From the NCBI RefSeq assembly GCF_001570725.1, contig NZ_BCNV01000009.1, positions 1-64,000 of the forward strand: 64,000 bases of DNA, given 5' to 3'. The notes beneath the pieces are model-generated. The model was given only the letters and a program-made list of their open reading frames with translations, was not told the DNA's origin and made no database searches. The position numbers and the translations under genes were made by a program. Source of the stretch: Paenibacillus amylolyticus (GTDB taxonomy: Bacteria; Bacillota; Bacilli; Paenibacillales; Paenibacillaceae). The stretch's first letter is position 1, and each line of letters opens with the position of its first letter. Below are positions 50,154 through 57,691 of this stretch, piece by piece.

Positions 50154-51011
50154 ATGACATACGCATTTATGATTGAACCGCAGGATTTTATAGCGCTGGA
50201 TAACGAAGATGAACTGATTGAGAAATGTCAGGAGTGGGGCCTGCTTTCCGGTAAAGCGACCAAACTCAAAACGTTCTATTATAAAGGAAACGGATTGAAC
50301 ATGCCCTGCACCATCATTGGATATGTTGATCACATGGCAGCCGTTATTCAACTGGATAATGGACAAAAGCATTGTATTCACCCTTCGTATCTGAAGGAAA
50401 TGCAAGCGTCCAGTTACAGCGCCAGAAGCATAAGTAATGCCGGGTCAGATCGAAGCACAGAATCGACAACTTCGGATACCGTCGTACCAGTTACCCCTGC
50501 TGATGTTACGTCAACTCCCGATGCACTAGTTAACCCGGATGAAATTCCGCCGGATCTGGATGATTCGGACGACACGGACACAGATGAATTCTCCTCGGGG
50601 ATGAAGGGTGATCCGGATGGGCTAGTAGAAGAGTATGTTGGACCTCAAACCGGGGCAGCCAGTGAAGCCAAACCTAAAGCCAAAACAGCGAGCAAAGCCA
50701 AAACCGTCAAGATTGATCTGCCAGAAGGCAAAGTGAAGATGAGTGCCGTGGTCAAAGAATTCACCACCGTACCGAATCATTTCTCTGACAATGATGATGA
50801 AGTCATCATCTACGAAGCAGTTACCATAACGGAGCCAGACGTCATCGATGTTGGGGAAGCCTGGTCCAGCCACAGTGCTACGGTTAAGAAACAGGAACTC
50901 GAAGTGGGAGACGTTATCACGTTTGAAGCGAAAATCATCAAGAAGAAGCTGACACGTAACCCGGTTCCTTATAAAATCAACAACCCTTCCAAGATTCAGA
51001 AGGAAGGCTAA
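50154..51011 (+). CDS. Hypothetical protein with acidic linker
   Basis: Protein of 285 aa that I do not recognise. ATG 50154 (MTYAFMIEPQ) has GGAAGGGCGG nine bases before it; an upstream TTG at 50106 lacks a site. The N-terminal ~85 residues look folded (FIALDNEDELIEKCQEWGLLSG, CTIIGYVDHMAAVIQLDNGQKHCIHPSYLKEM). A Ser/Thr/Asp-rich, disordered-looking linker (about 90-175, including PPDLDDSDDTDTDEF) and a Lys/Ala stretch (KPKAKTASKAKT) follow, then a C-terminal domain of about 85 residues (SAVVKEFTTVPNHFSDND, EVGDVITFEAKIIKKKL) with an OB-like feel. No signal peptide. It has its own promoter and terminator. Confidence 0.7.
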   Translation: MTYAFMIEPQDFIALDNEDELIEKCQEWGLLSGKATKLKTFYYKGNGLNMPCTIIGYVDHMAAVIQLDNGQKHCIHPSYLKEMQASSYSARSISNAGSDRSTESTTSDTVVPVTPADVTSTPDALVNPDEIPPDLDDSDDTDTDEFSSGMKGDPDGLVEEYVGPQTGAASEAKPKAKTASKAKTVKIDLPEGKVKMSAVVKEFTTVPNHFSDNDDEVIIYEAVTITEPDVIDVGEAWSSHSATVKKQELEVGDVITFEAKIIKKKLTRNPVPYKINNPSKIQKEG

Positions 51012-51051
51012 TCAAGTGAGATTAATCACGAATCATTACAAAAATTAGCAC

Positions 51052-51095
51052 AAAAAAACCTCCACAACTGCTCAAGGCAGATCGCGGAGGTTTTT
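51052..51095 (+). terminator. Terminator after the 285-aa gene
   Basis: AAAACCTCC pairs with GGAGGTTTT around a loop of about 24 nt with an internal CTGC/GCAG pair; T run on the plus strand, and a longer one on the minus strand. Confidence 0.8.
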
Positions 51096-51130
51096 GCCAT
51101 TTGAAGGCTATATTAGCGAAAAGTACGCTC

Positions 51131-51559
51131 TTAAGCTTGTCCCGGCGTAGCACTAATCTGAAACTGTACACCAAATTTATCGACAACCGAGCCGTAGGCT
51201 GGACTCCAGAATGTCTCTTGTATCGGCATTTTCACTTCGCCGCCGTCTTGCAGTTGGTTGAAAATTGCTTTGGCTTCATCCGCCGTATTCGTGTTCACCG
51301 TAACCGTAACATGATTACCTACAGTGTACGGCATGCCTGGAAATGTGTCAGACAACATTAATACCGAGCTGCCAATCTGCAATGAAGCATGCATAATACG
51401 GTCTTTCGCTTCGGGCGGGATGGGGTGATTCGGGTCAGATGGACCGTCGCCAAACGTTTGAAGCGCGAGCACTTCCGCTCCAAATGCCTTTTGATAAAAA
51501 TCTACCGCTTCACGTCCATTACCGTCTGTTACCAGATACACATTCAAGCTGATCGACAT
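51131..51559 (-). CDS. VOC family (PhnB/glyoxalase-like) protein
   Basis: Small metal-dependent or ligand-binding protein of 142 aa with the vicinal-oxygen-chelate fold. The N-terminal ISLNVYLVTDGNGREAVDFYQKAFGAEVL and the second-half VTVTVNTNTADEAKAIFNQLQDGGEVKMPIQETFWSPAYGSVVDKFGVQFQI are typical of PhnB-like proteins. ATG 51559 lies nine bases after AAGGAGAT; the frame continues to 51814 through DNA without a ribosome site and is rejected. Function (glyoxalase-like, fosfomycin-type or antibiotic binding) cannot be fixed. It is not in an obvious operon. Confidence 0.88.
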   Translation of the reverse strand: MSISLNVYLVTDGNGREAVDFYQKAFGAEVLALQTFGDGPSDPNHPIPPEAKDRIMHASLQIGSSVLMLSDTFPGMPYTVGNHVTVTVNTNTADEAKAIFNQLQDGGEVKMPIQETFWSPAYGSVVDKFGVQFQISATPGQA

Positions 51560-51726
51560 GCGTTCTTCATCTCCTTGGGCTCTTGTAATTATACGATTCA
51601 CGCCACTTGCGACAAGAGTATATATGAACAGGTAGTCCTTTGACAAGCGTATATCTCGGCACTCATCTCTGCGGACCTTTACATAATTAGGGTTACCAAC
51701 ATATTCTGAATCCATCCCTCTCTCCA

Positions 51727-52287
51727 CTACTGCTTGCGCTTGAGCATATAGTAGAGAACCGTGATCAGAACACCCGGAACCAGTGCTGCAAAACTGGTAT
51801 AGATCAGACACCATTTCAACAAGGTAAATATCGGAGTGAGCTCAGCAAGCACAGGCGTACGTTCAGGATAGCGATACATAATCAGGGATGCACCTATATT
51901 TTCGAGCATATCCATAGCCCAACCTAAGACCGGAACCAGATTCACCCAGCGCCAGCGACTCTTAACCGGAAGCACACGATAGAGTACGGATAACAGAACA
52001 ACTAATAGAGATAGATAGGCCAAGGGCCATATGAGGTCAAATGTGAATCGTGCCTGGATATAGGCGCTCCGCCCTGCTTCACCATACTGTTCAGCCATCT
52101 GATAAAGATCATTCGCCGTGTACAAAAAAGAGGAGTCTGGGGACTGCCCGCCACCTGTGGCCTCCTCCGACTTTGCCGCCTGCCAGGGCAGAATAAATGC
52201 AATGAAACAGGCAAATATAACAACTGCAGCTACAACCCATTTCCAATTGACCCGCTGATAGAACCAATTTGACACTTTATTGAGCAT
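51727..52287 (-). CDS. Hypothetical four-helix membrane protein
   Basis: Membrane protein of about 186 aa, unknown. Start ATG 52287 (MLNKVSNWFYQRVNWKW) follows AAAGGGGAC. Helices are predicted at about 17-35, 84-103, 117-133 and 153-180; a loop of about 45 residues between helices 1 and 2 is Glu/Gly/Ser-rich (SEEATGGGQSPDSS), with conserved-looking YTANDLYQMAEQYGEAGR. The C-terminus is basic (KRKQ). The pattern fits small Bacillus membrane proteins of the YhcB type, but no specific family is claimed. A terminator at 52307-52345 separates it from the upstream HTH gene. Confidence 0.7.
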   Translation of the reverse strand: MLNKVSNWFYQRVNWKWVVAAVVIFACFIAFILPWQAAKSEEATGGGQSPDSSFLYTANDLYQMAEQYGEAGRSAYIQARFTFDLIWPLAYLSLLVVLLSVLYRVLPVKSRWRWVNLVPVLGWAMDMLENIGASLIMYRYPERTPVLAELTPIFTLLKWCLIYTSFAALVPGVLITVLYYMLKRKQ

Positions 52288-52306
52288 GTTCTGTCCCCTT
52301 TCCGAT

Positions 52307-52345
52307 AAAAAAAAGACCACTCTCCCGAATCCTGTCGGTAAAATG
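52307..52345 (-). terminator. Terminator after the small HTH gene
   Basis: CCATTTT(A)CCG pairs, with G-U wobbles, with CGG(G)AGAGTGG around ACAGGATT, then eight T on the minus strand. Confidence 0.65.
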
Positions 52346-52366
52346 GTTGTGTTCAATCCTATGAAG

Positions 52367-52594
52367 TTATCGAGCTTGAACGATGTTATCTATTTCACTT
52401 TTCAATAAGAGGTATCGGTGAACACTTCTCATGATCGGGACCTTCGTTAGTTTGTTCTTGTCCACGTACAGTTTCATCTGGTCTTTGGTCAAGCCGAGCA
52501 AACTTCCAGCTTCCGATACCGTCAATACTACCTCGGGGTTCGTAGCATTAAACGTCTTCTTTACTTTCTGATTCCAGTCCTCGAATACCTGCAT
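52367..52594 (-). CDS. Small HTH (excisionase/MerR-like) protein
   Basis: A 75-aa protein whose middle, VVLTVSEAGSLLGLTKDQMKLYVDKNKLTKVPI, has the form of an excisionase-type or MerR-like winged helix-turn-helix, where SEAGSLLGLTKDQMKLYV is the recognition unit. AGGAGAGG lies ten bases before the ATG. An extended -10 promoter lies at 52648-52653. There are no phage or integrase genes nearby, so it is more likely a host DNA-binding protein than an excisionase. Partner and targets are unknown. Confidence 0.72.
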   Translation of the reverse strand: MQVFEDWNQKVKKTFNATNPEVVLTVSEAGSLLGLTKDQMKLYVDKNKLTKVPIMRSVHRYLLLKSEIDNIVQAR

Positions 52595-52647
52595 AGATCA
52601 GCGACCTCTCCTATCCATAGCCAGTTATTATCAGGCTGAATATATCC

Positions 52648-52653
52648 ATTATA
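52648..52653 (-). promoter_or_regulatory. Extended -10 promoter of the small HTH gene
   Basis: Minus-strand TGG-TATAAT with no convincing -35; located 54 bp upstream of the start codon. Confidence 0.5.
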
Positions 52654-52731
52654 CCACACTTGTGATGCTCGTAACTTAATCCTTGCGCAGAACCATATTC
52701 TGATAGGCTTATTCGCGTGCTGTAGCATAAC

Positions 52732-52758
52732 AAAAAGAGCCACTTTTGAACGTGGCCC
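52732..52758 (-). terminator. Terminator of the glycoside-degradation operon
   Basis: GGGCCAC pairs with GTGGCTC around GTTCAAAA on the minus strand, followed by five T. It marks the end of the operon that starts beyond the right edge. Confidence 0.85.
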
Positions 52759-52781
52759 TTGATTATATCTCTATAATGTTC

Positions 52782-53654
52782 TTACGCCTCTTCCCAGAAG
52801 CGACGCAGGTTGTCCATGGCAATTTTGGATGCGGATTTGCATTCCTCCATGCCTTCGAACTCCACCGTAATGTGGCCATCATAGCCGGAGTCTTTGATCA
52901 ACTTTACAATTTTGCGGATCGGAATATCCCCTTGCCCAACGATGGCACCACGCAGGAAGTTGCCGTAGGCTGTGGTGAACCATTCACCTTCACCCGGATG
53001 CTCATCATAAGGACGGAAGTAGAAGTCTTTGAAGTGGACCAGAGAAGCGTACGGCAGATTTTTCATGACGCCGATGATCGGGTTCTCATCCACGCACATG
53101 AAGTTGCCTATATCGAGTGTTGTTTTGAAGTTCGGACGATCTATAGCATGCAGCACACGTTGCACCCGATCACTCGCCTGCACACTGAAGCCGTGATTCT
53201 CAATGGTCGTGGTAATACCAAACTGCGCAGCATAGTCCGCAATGATCTGGCTTCCCCGCACCATCAGCGGCAGATGTTCCTCGAACCAGGCAATGGTCAT
53301 CTTCTCCTTCGGCAGGGTAAACGCCGTGACGTCATGACGCAGATGTTTTACTCCCATCCGGTGTACGACATCCACATGCCTTTTGACCCGAGCCATCTCT
53401 TCTGCAAACGCCTCTTCCGTCTCCTGCACGAAATTCGCTGGCATCGAGTAATTGGACAGTTCAATACCCGCAGACGCTGCCCGTTCTCGAATTGCATCCG
53501 CCAGATCGTGATTATCCTCCACGGTATAACCGTAAGGCACCATCTCCATATGCTCGCCGCCGTTCGCCGCAATCCAGTCGATCACATCCAGCACCGTCAT
53601 CTCACCCGAATTCAAATCGTTCAACAAACTATACGTGCTCAGGCCCACTTTCAT
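52782..53654 (-). CDS. Sugar phosphate isomerase/epimerase-like TIM barrel (2)
   Basis: Cytosolic TIM-barrel protein of 290 aa in the xylose-isomerase-like superfamily. Metal-binding type residues are in TTTIENHGF, TTLDIGNFMCVDENP, YASLVHFKDFYFRP and GHITVEFEGMEEC. It is the last gene of the operon, 12 bp after a paralogue. Members usually isomerise or dehydrate keto-sugars; here the neighbours are GH38 and GH3 glycosidases, so it could act on the released sugar or an oxidised derivative. The substrate is not deducible. Confidence 0.87.
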   Translation of the reverse strand: MKVGLSTYSLLNDLNSGEMTVLDVIDWIAANGGEHMEMVPYGYTVEDNHDLADAIRERAASAGIELSNYSMPANFVQETEEAFAEEMARVKRHVDVVHRMGVKHLRHDVTAFTLPKEKMTIAWFEEHLPLMVRGSQIIADYAAQFGITTTIENHGFSVQASDRVQRVLHAIDRPNFKTTLDIGNFMCVDENPIIGVMKNLPYASLVHFKDFYFRPYDEHPGEGEWFTTAYGNFLRGAIVGQGDIPIRKIVKLIKDSGYDGHITVEFEGMEECKSASKIAMDNLRRFWEEA

Positions 53655-53666
53655 CTGCTCAGCTCC

Positions 53667-54542
53667 CTATCGATATTGTTGGATAAATTGAACGGCCTTG
53701 CGAATGTCCTGCTCCGGCTGATGCCCAACCTCGCGTTCAATTGTCAGATAACCGGTGTAACCAATCTCCTGAAGCGCTGCAAAGTATCCGTCAAAATCAA
53801 CGCCCCCCTCGCCCAGAGGAACCTCGCGGAAGAATGTTCCGGAAGAGACCATCTCGGCAATCTTTTCGTGATTCATAGGGGCATAACCGACCGCTCCATA
53901 TACGTCTCGTGGGTCAACTTCCTTCAGCCGCACACCATCCTTCACATGGGTATGTACGATGTAATCCTTGAGCAGATGAACGCCCCGCGCCGGATCATCT
54001 CCAGTCACCATCACCATATTCGCCGGGTCAAAATTCACTGATACTCCGTTGGTCGACAGCGTATCCAGGAATCCTTTTAAGTCAGCAGCCGTTTCCGGTC
54101 CTGTCTCAATGGCAAAGTACGCACCAACACTCTTGGCGTATTGGCCCAGCTCCTCACAAGCAGCGTGCAGCGTAGCATAGACCTCCGATGAAGGGTCATG
54201 TGGAACAATGCCGATATGTGTTGTGACGATGTTAGTGCCCAGATCGAGGGCCAGATCCACGATCCGCTTAGACTTCTCCACTTTCCACGGATTATCTTCC
54301 TTGACCTGAAACCCATGTCCGCCCAAATCGCCAACCAATGCTGAAATTTCGAGACCTAGAGAATCGATGTAACTCTTTAGCTCCTTGCGCGCCGCAGGCG
54401 ACAAATTTTCAGGGTCCATCTCTCCCTTGACGGCATAGATCTGCACACCTTCTGCACCTACGTCTTTGGCTTTGTTCAACCCTTCCCGTACACCTACGCC
54501 AAAGCTATCCACGATGACACCGATCTTATTCGTTAATTTCAT
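53667..54542 (-). CDS. Sugar phosphate isomerase/epimerase-like TIM barrel (1)
   Basis: Second TIM-barrel protein of the same superfamily, 291 aa. Blocks include GVQIYAVKGEMD, NIVTTHIGIVPHDPSS, YFAIETGPETAADLKGFLD, VSVNFDPANMVMVTGDDP, IVHTHVKDGV and LTIEREVGHQPEQDI. It differs strongly from its neighbour, so they likely do consecutive or alternative steps. It begins with an ATG 17 bp after the GH38 stop. Both genes resemble those often placed with alpha-mannosidase or myo-inositol/keto-sugar operons, but I cannot assign a reaction. Confidence 0.87.
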   Translation of the reverse strand: MKLTNKIGVIVDSFGVGVREGLNKAKDVGAEGVQIYAVKGEMDPENLSPAARKELKSYIDSLGLEISALVGDLGGHGFQVKEDNPWKVEKSKRIVDLALDLGTNIVTTHIGIVPHDPSSEVYATLHAACEELGQYAKSVGAYFAIETGPETAADLKGFLDTLSTNGVSVNFDPANMVMVTGDDPARGVHLLKDYIVHTHVKDGVRLKEVDPRDVYGAVGYAPMNHEKIAEMVSSGTFFREVPLGEGGVDFDGYFAALQEIGYTGYLTIEREVGHQPEQDIRKAVQFIQQYR

Positions 54543-54559
54543 GTCATACCTCCTGAAGA

Positions 54560-57500
54560 TTACGTATTTGGATTCACTGGAACAAGTTTCACCGACTTAA
54601 TCTCATACGGTTTGAAGGTCAGTTCGAATGCTCCGTTCGGACAAGCCAACGGATGGATCTCATCCTCCAGCAGATTAATGATGGACGCTTTGATTTCCTT
54701 TTCAGCCCACTGAACCTGCACCGTTTCCCGACCTCCGGATGATTCGTAGAAACGCAGCACCGTTCCAGAGCCGTCTTCCGCAGCCTTAATGGCATCCAGA
54801 ATGACATGCTCACTGTGGAACTGAACCCAAGCATGTTCAGCTGGCAAGTGACCGGAAGACTGACTCGCTGCCACAACTTCCACCGGATGATTCAGCTCCA
54901 TCGCCCGACGAACGACGGCAGCTTGTCGCCAATCGCCCTGGTGGGGCAGGATCGAATACGTGAATTCATGATCGCCCTGATCGGCATGTTCATCCGGCCA
55001 TTTCGGGGCACGAAGCAGGGACAAGCGGATCGTTCGATCCTTGATGTCATACCCGTACTTGCAATCATTCAGCAAACTCACACCGCTGTTGCCCTCCGAG
55101 ATATCCGCCCAACGATGCCCGCAGACCTCGAACTGCGCCTGCTCCCAACTGGTGTTGTTATGAGTTGGACGCTCCAACGCTCCAAACGGAATTTCATAGG
55201 CTGCTTTGGCTGCCACCAGATCCACCGGAAATGCCACCTTGAGCAGCTTATGGCTCTCAGTCCAGTTCACTTTCGTATGGAAATCAACACGCCGCTGGTG
55301 ACGATGTAAAATGATATCCTGACTGATCTCCGATTGATTCAGCTTCCAGACAAAACGTAGTACATCTCGCGTAGTCCCGCGTTGTACAACCTCTCTGGAG
55401 ATCAACTGCACCGCACCAGCTCGCTGGGATTCAAACCGTGGATCGATATCCCATGCATCCCAGTACGTCGGTTTGTCGTGGAAAAACTGCCACTCATTCG
55501 CCCGATCACCGGGCTTCAGCCAGTCGCGTCCTACCGATTTGTCATACCATCGGGTGATCTCTCCCAATTCATTGAACTCAAGCGTGTAGAATTCAGTTTC
55601 CCATGTGGAAGGGAAAGATTCTTCTCCCCTTACTGGAAGGATAACATCCGATGCCTCGCGCAGCCATATGGTTGTATACCCAAAAGCAGGAATCGATGGA
55701 ACATGCACGAGCAGCGTATACTTGTCTTCCTTTTGTTCAAGATCACAGGCCAGACGCTTTCCTTGACGATCAAATGCAGCAAGCCCTGCGAGATGGGCAT
55801 CGCCTGTAATGGTGACATTTTCTCCCCGTTCCCAGCCGAGGCTGTTGAATATAATGTAGGGAAGACCATCGACTTCATCTGTTGCAATGTTCTCCGCAAG
55901 GGTATCCAACGTTTCCCGCAGTGCGGATGTACCTAATGCAAATACCTTCGTGTACTCCTCGGTGGACGTTACGTATACTTCAGGAATCGACGTTCCCGGA
56001 ATAATGTCATGGAATTGGTTGAGCATAATCAGCTTCCAGCCCTCATCCAGATCATTCTTCGTGTGTGCAGCCCAAGCTCCGGCAAATTGCCCCCAGATCT
56101 CCGCTTCCCGATACAGTACCTCTGCCTTTCGATTGCTACGTTTGTTCCTCGCATGAGTCGTGTAGGTTCCGCGATGCAGCTCCAGGTACAAGTCCCCGTG
56201 CCATTTCGGCAACGTCGGATGATTTAATGATATGTCTTCAAAAAAAGCACCAGCCGTGCTGAATTTGCTGATCGGCTGTCCGACCATCAAATGGGATCGC
56301 TCCGCAAACTCCACCATCTCATTCGTCACGCCGCCACCACCATCGCCATGTCCATAAAGCAACATCTGCTCAGGATGCACATCCTTCTGTTTATACGATT
56401 GCCAGTGTTCATCCACATCTTTGGGACGCGTATGTTCATTCACGCCATGATTCAGATACGCCAGCACGGAAGTTCCGTCAATGCCTACCCAGTCGAAGAG
56501 GTCATACGGAAACGCATTGGTATCATTCCAATTCAGCTTGGTGGTCATAAAATAAGGAATATCCGCGAGCTTCAGCATCTGCGGCAAGGAAGCACAGTAG
56601 CCAAAGGTATCCGGCAGCCACTCGATGTTGGAGCGCTTGCCAAATTCCGCCTGATAAAAGTTCTGTCCATACAGAATCTGCCGAACTAACGACTCGCCAC
56701 TCGGAATATTCAGATCCGGCTCGACCCACATGCCTCCAACCAACTCCCAGCGGCCTTCGGCAATGCGGGCTTTAACTCGCTCGTACAGCTCCGGGTAATG
56801 ATCCTTCACGAAGGCATACAACTGCGGCTGGCTCTGGGAATACACAAAATCCGGGTACGTGTCCATCAACGTACACATGGTCGAGAACGTGCGACTGGAC
56901 TTGCGAACCGTCTCACGTACAGGCCACAGCCAGGCAATATCAATATGGGATTGTCCAACCAGATGCATGAAGCCACTTCGATACTCCTCCGGGTCTTCCT
57001 GCTGTACCGACTGTACTAATCCATGTTCAAAGTTCTGTATCCAGGCTGCATCACTCCAGCGGTTCGGGTCATTGTACATGTCATCCATCACCTGATGAAT
57101 GGCTTGAACAAGTGCCATCCGCTTAGGTTCCTTCTCGTTATATGCCCGGAGCGACTCGGCGAGTACCGTCACACTGTACATTAGGCTCTGCAGTGGCTGA
57201 TTAACATGAACCAGTGCTGCCCGAATGCCCTGAATAGGCGGCTGGATAACGGCTTGTCGGTTGAGTGGATCATGCGGCTCTGGAATCGGATCGTAGAGTT
57301 CAATCTCCAACTGCGGCGTATTGCCAACACCACTCCTTGGAAGGGGTACGAACCCGTGGTTCCGGTCTAGTCCGTGATAAGGTATGCCATTCACCCTCAG
57401 CAGCCCTTCTCCTCCTGCCTCGAAGATCAGCCCAACAGCTTGATCTTGCCATTCCGCCGGAATCTCCACACGATTACTCAGAAAATATGTCGTGCCGTGT

Positions 57501-57691
57501 ACGCTGTTCAGCGGATTCAAGCTTTGCATGGCCTTGTCTGCCTGCTCATCTTCATTTTCATATCCCTGCTCGTACTCGTATTCCCCTGGCAGAATGTATC
57601 TGGCCCGCTGCATCTCCCACGCCGGAAGCTCGATCGTATCCAGCCATTGCCGCTGCTTCAGATCCTCGATGAATCGCTGAATTCGAATCAT
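54560..57691 (-). CDS. Alpha-mannosidase, GH38
   Basis: Zinc-dependent glycosidase of about 1043 aa, no signal peptide. The metal-binding HxD in LVGQSHIDIAWLWPVRETV (about 260) and the nucleophile-containing block IEWLPDTFGYCASLPQML (about 370) are conserved, as is LYGHGDGGGGVTNEM; the C-terminal part is beta-rich as usual. ATG 57691 overlaps the stop of the GH3 gene by four bases (ATGA) right after GGAGGT, which shows coupling; the frame to 57736 is rejected. It should cleave alpha-mannosides inside the cell after import by the ABC system encoded at the right edge. Confidence 0.94.
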   Translation of the reverse strand: MIRIQRFIEDLKQRQWLDTIELPAWEMQRARYILPGEYEYEQGYENEDEQADKAMQSLNPLNSVHGTTYFLSNRVEIPAEWQDQAVGLIFEAGGEGLLRVNGIPYHGLDRNHGFVPLPRSGVGNTPQLEIELYDPIPEPHDPLNRQAVIQPPIQGIRAALVHVNQPLQSLMYSVTVLAESLRAYNEKEPKRMALVQAIHQVMDDMYNDPNRWSDAAWIQNFEHGLVQSVQQEDPEEYRSGFMHLVGQSHIDIAWLWPVRETVRKSSRTFSTMCTLMDTYPDFVYSQSQPQLYAFVKDHYPELYERVKARIAEGRWELVGGMWVEPDLNIPSGESLVRQILYGQNFYQAEFGKRSNIEWLPDTFGYCASLPQMLKLADIPYFMTTKLNWNDTNAFPYDLFDWVGIDGTSVLAYLNHGVNEHTRPKDVDEHWQSYKQKDVHPEQMLLYGHGDGGGGVTNEMVEFAERSHLMVGQPISKFSTAGAFFEDISLNHPTLPKWHGDLYLELHRGTYTTHARNKRSNRKAEVLYREAEIWGQFAGAWAAHTKNDLDEGWKLIMLNQFHDIIPGTSIPEVYVTSTEEYTKVFALGTSALRETLDTLAENIATDEVDGLPYIIFNSLGWERGENVTITGDAHLAGLAAFDRQGKRLACDLEQKEDKYTLLVHVPSIPAFGYTTIWLREASDVILPVRGEESFPSTWETEFYTLEFNELGEITRWYDKSVGRDWLKPGDRANEWQFFHDKPTYWDAWDIDPRFESQRAGAVQLISREVVQRGTTRDVLRFVWKLNQSEISQDIILHRHQRRVDFHTKVNWTESHKLLKVAFPVDLVAAKAAYEIPFGALERPTHNNTSWEQAQFEVCGHRWADISEGNSGVSLLNDCKYGYDIKDRTIRLSLLRAPKWPDEHADQGDHEFTYSILPHQGDWRQAAVVRRAMELNHPVEVVAASQSSGHLPAEHAWVQFHSEHVILDAIKAAEDGSGTVLRFYESSGGRETVQVQWAEKEIKASIINLLEDEIHPLACPNGAFELTFKPYEIKSVKLVPVNPNT

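Noticed and set aside
52367..52594. Small HTH gene as a phage excisionase marking a prophage edge
   Set aside because: No integrase, attachment-site repeats or phage genes are seen within the window.
52746..54041. 431-codon open frame on the plus strand
   Set aside because: It lies antisense to two clear TIM-barrel genes, has no ribosome site and an implausible His/Arg-rich composition; it is a shadow frame.
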